Assembly (NCBI GenBank): GCA_902492065.1
Contig: CABUKE010000015.1
Span: 1-30,620, forward strand
Length of the DNA stretch: 30,620 nucleotides
Direction: 5' to 3'
Source of the DNA: an uncultured Eubacteriales bacterium
Lineage (GTDB): Bacteria > Bacillota > Clostridia > UBA1381 > UMGS1253
This document shows, in pieces, positions 5,525-16,495 of this stretch (position 1 is the first letter of the stretch; each line of letters opens with the position of its first letter). The notes below the pieces were generated by a model. The model was given only the letters and a program-made list of their open reading frames with translations. It ran no database searches and was not told the DNA's origin. Position numbers and translations under genes: made by a program.

Positions 5525-7237
5525 ATGTTAATGAGCAGGCTTTTGGGCGAGCGGTACAAGGAGAAACCGGCTGACGCGACAATGGTGAGCCACATATTCC
5601 TCCTGCGCGGGGGCTATATGCGGCAGGTGGCGAATGGGATATATTCGCTTTTGCCACCGGCAAAGCGCGTCGTGTCCAAAATAGAGAATATTATCCGGCA
5701 GGAGATGGACGCAATCGACGGGCAGGAGGTGCTGATGCCGGTCGTGCTTCCGGCGGAATTGTGGAAGGAGTCGGGCCGGTGGGAGAGCGTCGGCAGCGAG
5801 CTGATGCGCATCAAAGACCGGGCCGGGATGGACATGCTGCTCGGCATGACGCATGAGGAAGCGGTGGTACACCTTGCGCGCAGCGAGGCGATGTCATACA
5901 CGAAGTACCCGTTCATGCTCTACCAGATACAGACGAAGTTCCGCGACGAGCCGCGCAGCCGCGGCGGGCTGATTCGCGTGCGCGAGTTTACGATGAAGGA
6001 CGCGTACTCGTTCCATACGTCGCAGGAGGACCTTGAGCAGTATTATATGCGCTGCCATGCGGCGTATGAGCGGATTTACCAGCGCGCAGGGCTGAAAAAT
6101 GTGATTTCCGTATTCTCCGACACGGGGATGATGGGCGGCAGCGCGGCGCACGAGTTTATGCTGATTAACGATTTTGGCGAGGACTCGCTCGTGATTTGTA
6201 AAGAATGTGGCTACAGCGCAAACATGGAGATTGCGAAATGTGTTTACAAAAACCGTGGCGCGGCGGAGAGCGAGATCGAAGAAGTTTATACGCCGGACAT
6301 GAAAGACATTGAGTCAATCGCGAAAAAGTTTGATACCGATGCGTCGAACACGATTAAGGCGACGGTGTTTGCGACGGACAACTCGGACAAGCCGCTCGTC
6401 GTATTTATCCGCGGCGATCTTGAGGTCAATGAGGCGAAGCTCAAGCGCGTCGTTGGCTCGAACGTGTACCCGTATACGGATTATGAACATACCGATTTGT
6501 CGTTTGGCTTTATCGGGCCGTACAACTTGCAGGCAGACTGCGACGTGCTCTACGACGAGTCGCTGCGCGACGAAAACGACCTCGTTTGCGGTGCAAATAA
6601 GGAGAATTACCATGTTTCGGGTGTGTGCATGAAGCGCGATGTGAATCCGGCAGAGTATGTGGACGTGGCGAAGGTACTCGACGGCGCGATTTGCCCGAAG
6701 TGCGGCAAACCCATCTCGCTCGAGCGCGGGATTGAGATCGGGAACATTTTCCAGCTTGGGACAAAGTATACAAAGAGTATGCATATGGAGTATGTAGATG
6801 CGAACGGTAAGCTCCAGACACCGATTATGGGCTGCTACGGCATTGGTGTGGGGCGTCTGCTGGCGAGCGTAATCGAGGATAACCACGACGATTACGGCCC
6901 GATTTGGCCCATGAGCGTGGCGCCGTGGCAGATTCACATTTGCTCGCTCAATAACCAGAAGGAAGAGGTAAGAGTGGCAGCGGAAGAACTCTACAGCGCA
7001 TTGAGCGGCAAATACGACGTGATTATGGACGACCGTAAGGCCGCACCGGGGATTCAGTTTGCGGATGCGGATCTGCTCGGCGTACCGGTGCGCGTGATTG
7101 TGAGCCAGCGCGGACTTGCAAACGGTGAGATTGAGATTGCAACGCGCGACAAGAGCGTGAAAATGAATGTGAAAAGAGAGGATGCACTCGCAGAGATTGA
7201 GACGCTCACAGAGCGGCTGTGTCGAGAGTCGAAATAA
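5525..7237 (+). CDS. proS: Prolyl-tRNA synthetase
   Basis: This 570-residue class II aminoacyl-tRNA synthetase charges tRNA-Pro with proline in the cytosol. It has the bacterial layout: the N-terminal catalytic part includes GMTHEE (107-112) and motif 2 at 139-156 (FRDEPRSRGG..REF). An inserted editing domain, which hydrolyses mischarged Ala-tRNA-Pro, occupies roughly 225-400. Motif 3 follows (GCYGIGVGRLL), then a C-terminal anticodon-binding domain. Length is normal for the bacterial type. The start at 5525 is chosen because AAGGGGAG (5508-5515) lies nine bases upstream, the N-terminus then matches family members, and a promoter sits at 5433-5462 inside the longer frame. No T-box leader was recognised. 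The gene ends at a bidirectional terminator shared with the convergent HIT gene. Confidence 0.97.
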   Translation: MLMSRLLGERYKEKPADATMVSHIFLLRGGYMRQVANGIYSLLPPAKRVVSKIENIIRQEMDAIDGQEVLMPVVLPAELWKESGRWESVGSELMRIKDRAGMDMLLGMTHEEAVVHLARSEAMSYTKYPFMLYQIQTKFRDEPRSRGGLIRVREFTMKDAYSFHTSQEDLEQYYMRCHAAYERIYQRAGLKNVISVFSDTGMMGGSAAHEFMLINDFGEDSLVICKECGYSANMEIAKCVYKNRGAAESEIEEVYTPDMKDIESIAKKFDTDASNTIKATVFATDNSDKPLVVFIRGDLEVNEAKLKRVVGSNVYPYTDYEHTDLSFGFIGPYNLQADCDVLYDESLRDENDLVCGANKENYHVSGVCMKRDVNPAEYVDVAKVLDGAICPKCGKPISLERGIEIGNIFQLGTKYTKSMHMEYVDANGKLQTPIMGCYGIGVGRLLASVIEDNHDDYGPIWPMSVAPWQIHICSLNNQKEEVRVAAEELYSALSGKYDVIMDDRKAAPGIQFADADLLGVPVRVIVSQRGLANGEIEIATRDKSVKMNVKREDALAEIETLTERLCRESK

Positions 7238-7246
7238 AAGCAAAAT

Positions 7247-7282
7247 AAAAAACAGTCCTGTATCCATGACAGGGCTGTTTTT
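7247..7282. terminator. Bidirectional terminator between proS and the HIT gene
   Basis: Arms 7247-7261 and 7269-7282 form a stem (A run, CAG, TCCTGT against ACAGGG, CTG, T run) with a seven-base loop. T tracts face outward on both strands, and the two flanking genes converge. Confidence 0.8.
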
Positions 7283-7293
7283 CTTTGCCTGTT

Positions 7294-7638
7294 TTATACC
7301 AGACGTTCTCCCAAGTCCTTGCCGCCGAGCAGGTGAAAGTGTAGGTGCATCACCGTCTGACCGCCGTTTTTGCCGCAGTTGTTGATGATGCGGTAGCCGT
7401 CGTCCTTAATACCGGCCGCCTCGGCAATCTCGCCGATTTTGGTAAAGATGTGCGCCACAACGCCGGCATTGTCCGGCGTGACTGCGTTGGCACAGCAGAT
7501 GTGCTGCTTTGGCACAATCAGAATATGCACCGGCGTTTGTGGGTTAATGTCGTTGAACGCAAAAATTTTGTCATCCTCATACACCTTCGACGATGGAATG
7601 TCGCCGTTTATGATTTTACAAAAAATACAATCCTCCAT
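7294..7638 (-). CDS. HIT (histidine triad) family protein, HINT-like
   Basis: The 114-residue product is a HINT/PKCI-type nucleotide-binding hydrolase. Such enzymes typically cleave purine nucleoside phosphoramidates, including aminoacyl-adenylates. The N-terminus has CIFCKI (4-9), a common start in this subfamily, with the potential zinc cysteines of some members. The histidine triad is intact: His98, His100 and His102 in HLHFHLL. Another family block is DINPQTPVHILIVPK (30-44). It is the last gene of a minus-strand group after alaS (66 bases gap). A link to aminoacyl-adenylate clean-up beside tRNA synthetase genes is attractive but only inferred. The ATG has AAGGAG about nine bases upstream. 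Confidence 0.93.
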   Translation of the reverse strand: MEDCIFCKIINGDIPSSKVYEDDKIFAFNDINPQTPVHILIVPKQHICCANAVTPDNAGVVAHIFTKIGEIAEAAGIKDDGYRIINNCGKNGGQTVMHLHFHLLGGKDLGERLV

Positions 7639-7704
7639 GCAATACCGCTCCTTTCTGAAATAAAAGACAGGGTTCGACGCGGTGCGCCAAACCCCGTAAC
7701 CGCC

Positions 7705-10347
<2,643 letters not shown>

Positions 10348-10390
10348 CGTAATAAAACCCCTTATATCATTAGTTTAATTTATATACAGA

Positions 10391-12355
10391 TTACCGTACC
10401 TGCGCGCCCGGCGCAATGTCGCCGTCAGTGGTGCAGATTTTGAGCGTATCGCCCTCGGAGGCGGCCAGAATCATCCCGTACGAGTCCACGCCGCGCAGCT
10501 TTACGGGCTTTAAGTTGGCAATCACAATCACGTTCTTTCCAACCAGTTCATCCGCCTTATAGTGTTTTGCAAGCCCGGACACAATTTGCCGTGTTTCGCC
10601 GCCCATGTCGACCATGAGCTGATACAATTTGTCCGCGCCTTCAATCTTTTCCGCGCTGACAACCTTAGCCACGCGCAAATCGAGCTTTGCAAAGTCGTCG
10701 ATTGTAATCTGCTCCGGTGCGGTAGTACCCTTCTTCTCCGGTTTCTTTTCTTCCTTCTTTGCTTCTTTTGTTGCTGGATACTTTGCCGCGTTGAAGGCCG
10801 CAATCTCTTCCAGCTTCTTTTTCTCGTCGAGGCGGGCGAACAGCACCTCCGCCTTACCGACGTGCCCGCCGGCCTGTATTGCGCCGAAGTTGTCAAGGCT
10901 CTCCGCCGTGGTGTCACAGCCGCCAAGCTGCTCGTAGATCTTCTGCGCAGTAGACGGCATAAACGACTCAAGCAGAACGGCAATAAAGCGGATAGATTCA
11001 AGCAGGTTATACAACACGGTCCCGAGCCGCGGCTTGCTTGCTTCGTCCTTTGCCAGCACCCACGGCGCCGTTTCGTCAATATACTTGTTCGAGCGGCGCG
11101 CCAGCCCCATGATGAGGTCGAGCGCGTCTGCCACACGCAGGCCGTCCATTTTTTCCTTTACGCCCGCGGCTGTGTCGACCGCGGTCTGAATCAATTCATC
11201 GTCGAACTCGCCCTTGCAGTCCGGCGCGGGAATTACGCCGCCAAAATACTTGTCGCACATCGTCACCGTACGGTTGACGAGATTGCCGAGCGTGTTCGCC
11301 AAGTCGGAATTGTAGCGGCTGATAATCGTTTCATACGTAATTGTTCCATCGGACGCAAACGGCATTTCGCTGAGTACGTAGTAGCGGATTGCATCTACGC
11401 CGAACAGCTCAGAGAGGTCGTCGGCGTACATCACATTGCCGCGCGACTTGCTCATCTTGTCCATGCCGGACAGCAGCCATGGGTGGCCGAAAATCTGCTT
11501 CGGGAGCGGCTCGCCCAGCGCCATCAGGATAATGGGCCAGTAAATCGTGTGAAACCGCAGAATGTCCTTGCCGATGATGTGTACGTCCGCGGGCCAGTAT
11601 TTTTTGTACTGCTCCGACGGACCGTCCGGGTCGTATCCAAGCGCGGAAATGTAGTTTGTCAGCGCGTCAATCCAGACGTACACGACATGGCCCGGATCAA
11701 ACTCGACCGGGATACCCCAGTCGAATGTGGTACGCGACACGCACAAATCCTGCAAACCGGGCTTTAAGAAGTTATTTACCATTTCGTTCTTGCGCGACTC
11801 CGGCGCAATAAACTCCGGGTGTTCCTCAATGTGCTTCATCAGCCTGTCCTGATATTTGCTCATTTTAAAGAAATAAGCTTCCTCTTTTGTCGGAACGACC
11901 TCGCGACCGCAGTCGGGACAGCGCCCGTCCACAAGCTGCGACTGCGTGAAAAACGACTCGCACGGCACGCAGTAAAGCCCTTCGTATTCACTTTTGTAGA
12001 TGTCGCCCTGGTCGTAGAGTTTTTTGAAAATCTTTTTGACAACGGCCTCGTGGCTCTCGTCCGTCGTACGGATAAAGTGGTCGTACGACGCGCCCATCAA
12101 ATCCCAGATTTTTTTAATCTCGCCCGTTACGCCGTCGACGTACTCCTTCGGCGTTACGCCGGCTTCCTCGGCCGCCTGCTGTATCTTCTGCCCGTGCTCG
12201 TCCGTGCCGGTCAGAAAAAATACGTCATAACCGAGCTTGCGCTTAAAGCGTGCAATCGCGTCGGTCAAAATCACCTCATATGTGTTGCCGATATGCGGTT
12301 TGCGCGACGTATACGCAATCGCCGTTGTGATATAAAATTTTTCTCTATTATTCAA
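10391..12355 (-). CDS. metG: Methionyl-tRNA synthetase with C-terminal tRNA-binding domain
   Basis: The 654-residue class I enzyme charges tRNA-Met for both initiation and elongation. The signature HIGN lies at 21-24 (HIGH-type) and KMSKS at 300-304. One CxxC-CxxC zinc knuckle is present (Cys129, 132, 146, 149). After the anticodon-binding helical domain comes a lysine/glutamate-rich linker (about 515-545). A C-terminal Trbp111-like OB-fold domain (about 548-654, with FAKLDLRVAKV) follows, which helps dimerisation and tRNA binding. It is 22 bases after the ApgM-like gene and 43 before alaS, all on the minus strand, which suggests co-transcription. No riboswitch or T-box was recognised. Confidence 0.97.
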   Translation of the reverse strand: MNNREKFYITTAIAYTSRKPHIGNTYEVILTDAIARFKRKLGYDVFFLTGTDEHGQKIQQAAEEAGVTPKEYVDGVTGEIKKIWDLMGASYDHFIRTTDESHEAVVKKIFKKLYDQGDIYKSEYEGLYCVPCESFFTQSQLVDGRCPDCGREVVPTKEEAYFFKMSKYQDRLMKHIEEHPEFIAPESRKNEMVNNFLKPGLQDLCVSRTTFDWGIPVEFDPGHVVYVWIDALTNYISALGYDPDGPSEQYKKYWPADVHIIGKDILRFHTIYWPIILMALGEPLPKQIFGHPWLLSGMDKMSKSRGNVMYADDLSELFGVDAIRYYVLSEMPFASDGTITYETIISRYNSDLANTLGNLVNRTVTMCDKYFGGVIPAPDCKGEFDDELIQTAVDTAAGVKEKMDGLRVADALDLIMGLARRSNKYIDETAPWVLAKDEASKPRLGTVLYNLLESIRFIAVLLESFMPSTAQKIYEQLGGCDTTAESLDNFGAIQAGGHVGKAEVLFARLDEKKKLEEIAAFNAAKYPATKEAKKEEKKPEKKGTTAPEQITIDDFAKLDLRVAKVVSAEKIEGADKLYQLMVDMGGETRQIVSGLAKHYKADELVGKNVIVIANLKPVKLRGVDSYGMILAASEGDTLKICTTDGDIAPGAQVR

Positions 12356-12377
12356 AATTACACCTTCTTTGATTCGT

Positions 12378-13589
12378 TTATTTTTCTAACAAGAACGCCT
12401 CCATCAGCGTGTGTCCCATGGGGCGGAAGATCCCCGTTTTCTGCGCTTCCGCTTCACAATAGATGCGCGCGCCGTGCTCCTGCTCGCTTCCGCTGCGGTA
12501 GATCACATACGGCACCGGCTCCGCGCTGTGCGTCATAGTCGCAATCGGCGTCGGGTGGTCGGGCATAAGCAGGACGGAAAATTCCTCTCCTGCAGCGCGC
12601 AGCCCGTCGATAATCTGCTTTGCCGCCGCGTCGAGCCGCTCAATTGAGAGCACTTTATTTTCTACTTCGCCGCGGTGACCGCATTCGTCCGCTGCCTCAA
12701 CGTGCAGGTACACAAAGTCCTTGCCACCTAAAAGTGCATCGAGCGCGGCCTGCGCCTTACCGGGGAAGTTGGTGTTGACGTTTCCGGTTGCGCCTTCCAC
12801 CTCAATCACATCCATACCCGCGCAGTGGCCGATGCCTTTGAGCAGGTCGACTGCGCTGATTACTGCGCCGTCAAGGCCGTACTTTTCCTTGAAAAGCGGC
12901 AGGGCAGGCTTGCTTCCCTGGCCCCAGAACCAGATTGTATTTGCGGGGGCAAGCCCCTTACGCATTCGTTCGATATTCACGGGGTGATCTTTTAAGAGCA
13001 TATAGCTCTTTTTCATCATATCCAATAACAAATCGGCGTAGTCGCCTTTTGGCAAATATTCGCCGATTACGCGCTTCGAGATGTCGTGCGGCGGGGTCAG
13101 CGTGCTGTTCAGGCTACCGCCGTGCATAACCATCAGGTTGCGGTAGCTCGTACCCGCATAAAACTCGATTGTGTCGCTGCCGAACGCCTTGCGGACCGTG
13201 TCGATAAGCTGCGCGCCCTCTGCTGAGCTGATTTCGTCGGCACTGTAGTCGAGCATGGTTTTTTTAGAAAAGTCTTCCTCGTCTGAGAGTGTCACCGTGT
13301 TGACGCGATACGTCACATCGCCCTCTGCAAGCTTTGCGCCAATGGATACCGCCTCCAGCGGGGAGCGGCCCGTGTAGTATTTGGTCGGGTCGTAGCCCAT
13401 GACGGACAAATTCGCCACGTCGCTGCCCGGCGCAATGCCGTCCGGTACGGTTTTCACCATACCCATCTCGCCCTTTGAAGCGAGATAATCCATCGTCGGC
13501 TTTTTTGCCGCCTGCAACGGCGTTTTGCCGCCGAGCGACTCGATTGGCAAATCGGCCATACCGTCGCCAAGTATCACAATATATTTCAT
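12378..13589 (-). CDS. apgM: Cofactor-independent phosphoglycerate mutase, ApgM-type (or proposed homoserine kinase)
   Basis: The 403-residue product belongs to the alkaline-phosphatase-fold metalloenzymes of the archaeal-type phosphoglycerate mutase branch, which interconverts 3- and 2-phosphoglycerate. Metal and catalytic elements are visible: GDGMAD with Asp9, the catalytic serine in NLSVMGYD (Ser62), and late metal ligands in HVEAADECGH and PDHPTP. The same branch includes a Clostridia subgroup proposed to be homoserine kinase, and the sequence alone does not decide between them. The start is placed at the second of two in-frame ATGs (13589). AAGGGG is then eight bases away, against about two for the first ATG at 13595. 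It is the first gene of the metG-alaS-HIT group; no threonine genes are nearby. Confidence 0.85.
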   Translation of the reverse strand: MKYIVILGDGMADLPIESLGGKTPLQAAKKPTMDYLASKGEMGMVKTVPDGIAPGSDVANLSVMGYDPTKYYTGRSPLEAVSIGAKLAEGDVTYRVNTVTLSDEEDFSKKTMLDYSADEISSAEGAQLIDTVRKAFGSDTIEFYAGTSYRNLMVMHGGSLNSTLTPPHDISKRVIGEYLPKGDYADLLLDMMKKSYMLLKDHPVNIERMRKGLAPANTIWFWGQGSKPALPLFKEKYGLDGAVISAVDLLKGIGHCAGMDVIEVEGATGNVNTNFPGKAQAALDALLGGKDFVYLHVEAADECGHRGEVENKVLSIERLDAAAKQIIDGLRAAGEEFSVLLMPDHPTPIATMTHSAEPVPYVIYRSGSEQEHGARIYCEAEAQKTGIFRPMGHTLMEAFLLEK

Positions 13590-13617
13590 TTCCATTACCC
13601 CTTATCATCCAATACCG

Positions 13618-13635
13618 GATAAATTTACATTTATC
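13618..13635. promoter_or_regulatory. Inverted repeat just downstream of the apgM operon promoter
   Basis: Seven-base perfect arms GATAAAT and ATTTATC (13618-13624 and 13629-13635) are separated by four bases. They lie immediately after the -10 box, in the leader, where a repressor could block transcription. It could also be a chance AT-rich palindrome. Confidence 0.4.
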
Positions 13636-13639
13636 GTTA

Positions 13640-13668
13640 ATTATACACCATAATCTTTAGTATGACAA
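13640..13668 (-). promoter_or_regulatory. SigA-type promoter of the apgM-metG-alaS-HIT group
   Basis: On the minus strand TTGTCA (13668-13663) and TATAAT (13645-13640) are separated by 17 bases. No terminator or other strong promoter was seen inside the group, so it probably drives all four genes. Confidence 0.8.
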
Positions 13669-13769
13669 GGATTTTCAGGGAAATTCCAATTTTCTCTTCC
13701 TAAAAGATATAATTTTTGCAGGTTTTATGAAAAAGGGGGCGGCTTTTCGCGCGGATTGCGCCTCAGCCC

Positions 13770-13798
13770 TTGACATGACGCGGTTTTATGTGTAAAAT
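13770..13798 (+). promoter_or_regulatory. Promoter of the methyltransferase gene and perhaps the following operon
   Basis: TTGACA (13770-13775) and TAAAAT (13793-13798) are separated by 17 bases, 40 bases before the start codon. No further strong promoter was recognised before the recA promoter, so transcription may continue far downstream. Confidence 0.75.
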
Positions 13799-13838
13799 AA
13801 TATGAATGTAAAAGTTTGTTACAAGAAAGGTAAAAAGC

Positions 13839-14705
13839 ATGTTTAAAGCCGATACATGGACGGATTATGAATTGATTGACAGCGCGTCGGGCGAGAAGCT
13901 TGAACGCTGGGGGAGCCATATCCTGCGCCGGCCCGACCCGACGGCTGTGTGGTCGGACAAGTCCTCGCCGCTGTGGGACAAGGCGGCGGCAGTCTACCAC
14001 CGCTCGAACAAGGGCGGCGGAAGCTGGGAATATAAGGCGCGTCTGCCCGAGCGGTGGACGGTAGGGTTTGAGGGCATGACGTTTCACATCAAGCCCATGA
14101 ATTTTAAGCATACGGGCCTGTTTCCAGAGCAGGCGGCGAACTGGGTCTGGTTCCGCGATTTAATCAAACAGGCAGACCGGCCTGTGCGTGTCCTGAACCT
14201 GTTTGCTTATACGGGCGGAGCGACGGTTGCGGCGTTGTCTGCGGGCGCAGCGGTGACGCATGTGGACGCGGCGAAGGGCATGGTGTCGTGGGCGAAGGAA
14301 AACGTCAACTCCTCCGGCTACAAGGATGCCGATATCCGCTACATCGTCGACGATGTGTTAAAGTTCGTCGCGCGCGAGCAGCGGCGCGGCAAAACGTACG
14401 ATGCGGTGATTATGGACCCGCCGTCCTATGGGCGCGGCCCGTCGGGCGAGGTCTGGAAGATTGAAAACGAGCTGTATCCGCTCGTGTGCGAATGTATGAA
14501 AATCCTTTCTGACAATCCTTTGTTTTTTCTGATAAATTCCTATACAACGGGGTTAAGCGCCTCGGTACTGTACAATATTTTATCGCTCACGGTGAAAAAA
14601 CGCTTTGGCGGCAGAATCGACGCGGACGAGCTGGGCATCCCCATGCGCGCAAAGCCGGGGCTGTGTCTGCCGTGCGGCATTTCCGGACGGTGGCAGGCTA
14701 AGTGA
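13839..14705 (+). CDS. Class I SAM-dependent methyltransferase, RlmI/RlmK-like
   Basis: The 288-residue product resembles the 23S rRNA methyltransferases of the COG1092 group. It lacks the N-terminal PUA domain seen in full-length RlmI; an N-terminal region of about 100 residues with WEYKARLPERW takes its place. SAM-binding motif I is VLNLFAYTGGATVAAL (about 118-133), the acidic residue after it lies in VTHVDAAKGM, and motif IV is MDPPSYGRG. The target nucleotide is unknown, and transfer of a methyl group to rRNA is inferred from the family. AGAAAGG lies before the ATG. It ends 40 bases before ecfA1. Confidence 0.8.
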   Translation: MFKADTWTDYELIDSASGEKLERWGSHILRRPDPTAVWSDKSSPLWDKAAAVYHRSNKGGGSWEYKARLPERWTVGFEGMTFHIKPMNFKHTGLFPEQAANWVWFRDLIKQADRPVRVLNLFAYTGGATVAALSAGAAVTHVDAAKGMVSWAKENVNSSGYKDADIRYIVDDVLKFVAREQRRGKTYDAVIMDPPSYGRGPSGEVWKIENELYPLVCECMKILSDNPLFFLINSYTTGLSASVLYNILSLTVKKRFGGRIDADELGIPMRAKPGLCLPCGISGRWQAK

Positions 14706-14745
14706 GAAGTGTGAAGAAATCTACTTTGGAAACGGCGGTTTGCAG

Positions 14746-15579
14746 ATGATTAAAACCGAAAATTTACGATATAATTACGAAAATGAAGACGACGAGAGCG
14801 TGGTTGAGGTTCTGAAGGGCGTGGATTTGGAAATCCATAAGGGGCAGTTTGTCGCTATCGTTGGGCACAATGGCTCGGGCAAGTCGACGCTTGCCAAGCA
14901 TTTCAATGCGATTTTGCTGCCGTCGGGCGGCAAGGTATTTGTCGAGGGGTTGGACACGTCGGACGAGTCGCTCCTGTTTGAGATACGGCGGCGCGTCGGT
15001 ATGGTGTTCCAGAACCCGGACAACCAGATTGTCGCGACAATCGTGGAGGAGGACGTTGCATTTGCGCCGGAAAACCTCGGCGTACCGCCGAAGGAAATCC
15101 GCGAGCGAGTCGACAAGGCGCTCAAAGCGGTCGGCATGTACGAGCGCCGGCTCGACGCGCCGCATTTGCTCTCCGGCGGACAGAAGCAGCGGATTGCAAT
15201 CGCGGGGATTTTGGCGATGAACCCGAAATATATCATCCTCGACGAGCCAACCGCCATGCTCGACCCGATTGGCCGGCGCGAGGTGCTGGAAACGGTGCGG
15301 CGGCTCAATAAAGAGGAAAACATGACAGTGCTGCTGATTACGCACTATATGGACGAGGCGGCGCAGGCCGACCGGATGATTGTGATGCGCGGCGGGCAGG
15401 TGCTGCTCGACGGCACGCCGAAGGAGGTCTTTGTCCATACGGACGAGCTGAAAAGCACAGGGCTGGACATTCCGCAGGCGGCGGAGCTGATTCACGAGCT
15501 TGCTGCGGCGGGGCTTCCGGTAAAGCGCGACGCAATCACGGTCGACGAATGTGTAGAGGAGATAATGAAACTGTTATGA
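14746..15579 (+). CDS. ecfA1: ECF transporter ATPase subunit EcfA1
   Basis: This 277-residue ATPase powers an energy-coupling factor transporter, which imports vitamins or metal ions using interchangeable S components. The Walker A motif GHNGSGKST is at 40-48, the Q-loop FQNPDNQ at 89-95, the signature LSGGQ at 142-146, and Walker B IILDEP at 163-168, followed by the switch His in THYMDEAA. FQNPDNQ is typical of the A1 subunit. The start at 14746 matches the family N-terminus, although the ribosome binding site is weak. Its TGA overlaps the ATG of ecfA2 (ATGA), so the two subunits are translationally coupled. No S component is in the window, so this is a shared (group II) module by inference. 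Confidence 0.95.
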   Translation: MIKTENLRYNYENEDDESVVEVLKGVDLEIHKGQFVAIVGHNGSGKSTLAKHFNAILLPSGGKVFVEGLDTSDESLLFEIRRRVGMVFQNPDNQIVATIVEEDVAFAPENLGVPPKEIRERVDKALKAVGMYERRLDAPHLLSGGQKQRIAIAGILAMNPKYIILDEPTAMLDPIGRREVLETVRRLNKEENMTVLLITHYMDEAAQADRMIVMRGGQVLLDGTPKEVFVHTDELKSTGLDIPQAAELIHELAAAGLPVKRDAITVDECVEEIMKLL

Positions 15580-16418
15580 TCGTATGTGAACATGTGTGCC
15601 ATACCTATCAGGCGGGGGGACCGTTTGAGAAGAAGGCGCTTGATGATATTAATTTAACGATTACGGCGGGGGAGCTTGTCGCCATTATCGGACATACCGG
15701 CTCGGGCAAGTCGACCCTGATTCAGCATTTTAACGCGCTGCTAAAGCCTACATCGGGCCGTGTGTTGATTGACGGTCTTGATACAAGCACGCCAAAGCAG
15801 GATTTGCGCGCAGTGCGCAAAAAGGTCGGCCTTGTGTTTCAATATCCGGAGCATCAGCTTATGGAAGAAACGGTGCGCAAGGACATTGCGTTTGGGCCGC
15901 GCAACCTCGGCCTGCCGGAGAACGAAATCGAGGACCGCGTGCTGGTTGCGGCAAAGTCGATTGGACTGAAGGACGAGCTTTTGGACAAGTCGCCGTTTGA
16001 ACTCTCCGGCGGGGAGAAGCGCCGGGTGGCCATTGCGGGTGTGCTGGCGATGGAGCCGGAGGTGCTCGTGCTCGACGAGCCGACGGCTGGACTTGACCCG
16101 GCGGGGCGCGACGAGCTGCTCGACCTGGTTCGCCAGCTCAACGACTGCGGCATGACGATTGTGCTCGTGTCGCACAGTATGGAGGACGTGGCCCGGACGG
16201 CACGGCGCATTATCGTAATCAACGATACGAGAATCGCATACGACGGCAGCGTAGCGGAGGTGTTCTCGCATGTGCGCGAGCTGACAGATATGGGGCTTTC
16301 TGTGCCGCAGGTCAGCCTTGTGATTGACCGCCTGCGCGCACGCGGTGTGGATTTGCCGGGCGACATCTATACGGTGGAGCAGGCGCGCGATGCGCTTTTG
16401 AAACTGATTGGGAAATAA
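15576..16418 (+). CDS. ecfA2: ECF transporter ATPase subunit EcfA2
   Basis: The 280-residue second ATPase pairs with EcfA1 in the ECF module. Walker A is GHTGSGKST (39-47), the Q-loop is FQYPEHQ (89-95, the A2 hallmark), the signature LSGGE is at 143-147 and LDEPT at 166-170. A switch histidine sits in SHSMEDVA. The start at 15576 is chosen from the four-base overlap with ecfA1; a longer upstream frame beginning at 15549 would overlap ecfA1 further and adds nothing conserved. A gap of 77 bases with no obvious terminator precedes ecfT. Confidence 0.95.
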   Translation: MIVCEHVCHTYQAGGPFEKKALDDINLTITAGELVAIIGHTGSGKSTLIQHFNALLKPTSGRVLIDGLDTSTPKQDLRAVRKKVGLVFQYPEHQLMEETVRKDIAFGPRNLGLPENEIEDRVLVAAKSIGLKDELLDKSPFELSGGEKRRVAIAGVLAMEPEVLVLDEPTAGLDPAGRDELLDLVRQLNDCGMTIVLVSHSMEDVARTARRIIVINDTRIAYDGSVAEVFSHVRELTDMGLSVPQVSLVIDRLRARGVDLPGDIYTVEQARDALLKLIGK

Positions 16419-16495
16419 AGGTAATACAGGAAATACAGAATAATGCGATAGAAATCCGGCGCACCAGCGCGGATGAAACGAAATAGGAGAACGTC

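Noticed and set aside
6314..7267. Long minus-strand open frame (317 codons) opposite proS
   Set aside because: It lies wholly opposite a clear synthetase gene, is rich in His, Arg and Leu as antisense frames are, and has no recognisable domain. Codon bias of the sense gene explains it.
10562..11767. Plus-strand open frame of 401 codons opposite metG
   Set aside because: It is the antisense shadow of metG, which has all its motifs intact.
13728..13796. 22-codon frame starting at the ATG before the methyltransferase promoter
   Set aside because: It overlaps the promoter, has no good ribosome binding site and has no recognisable content.
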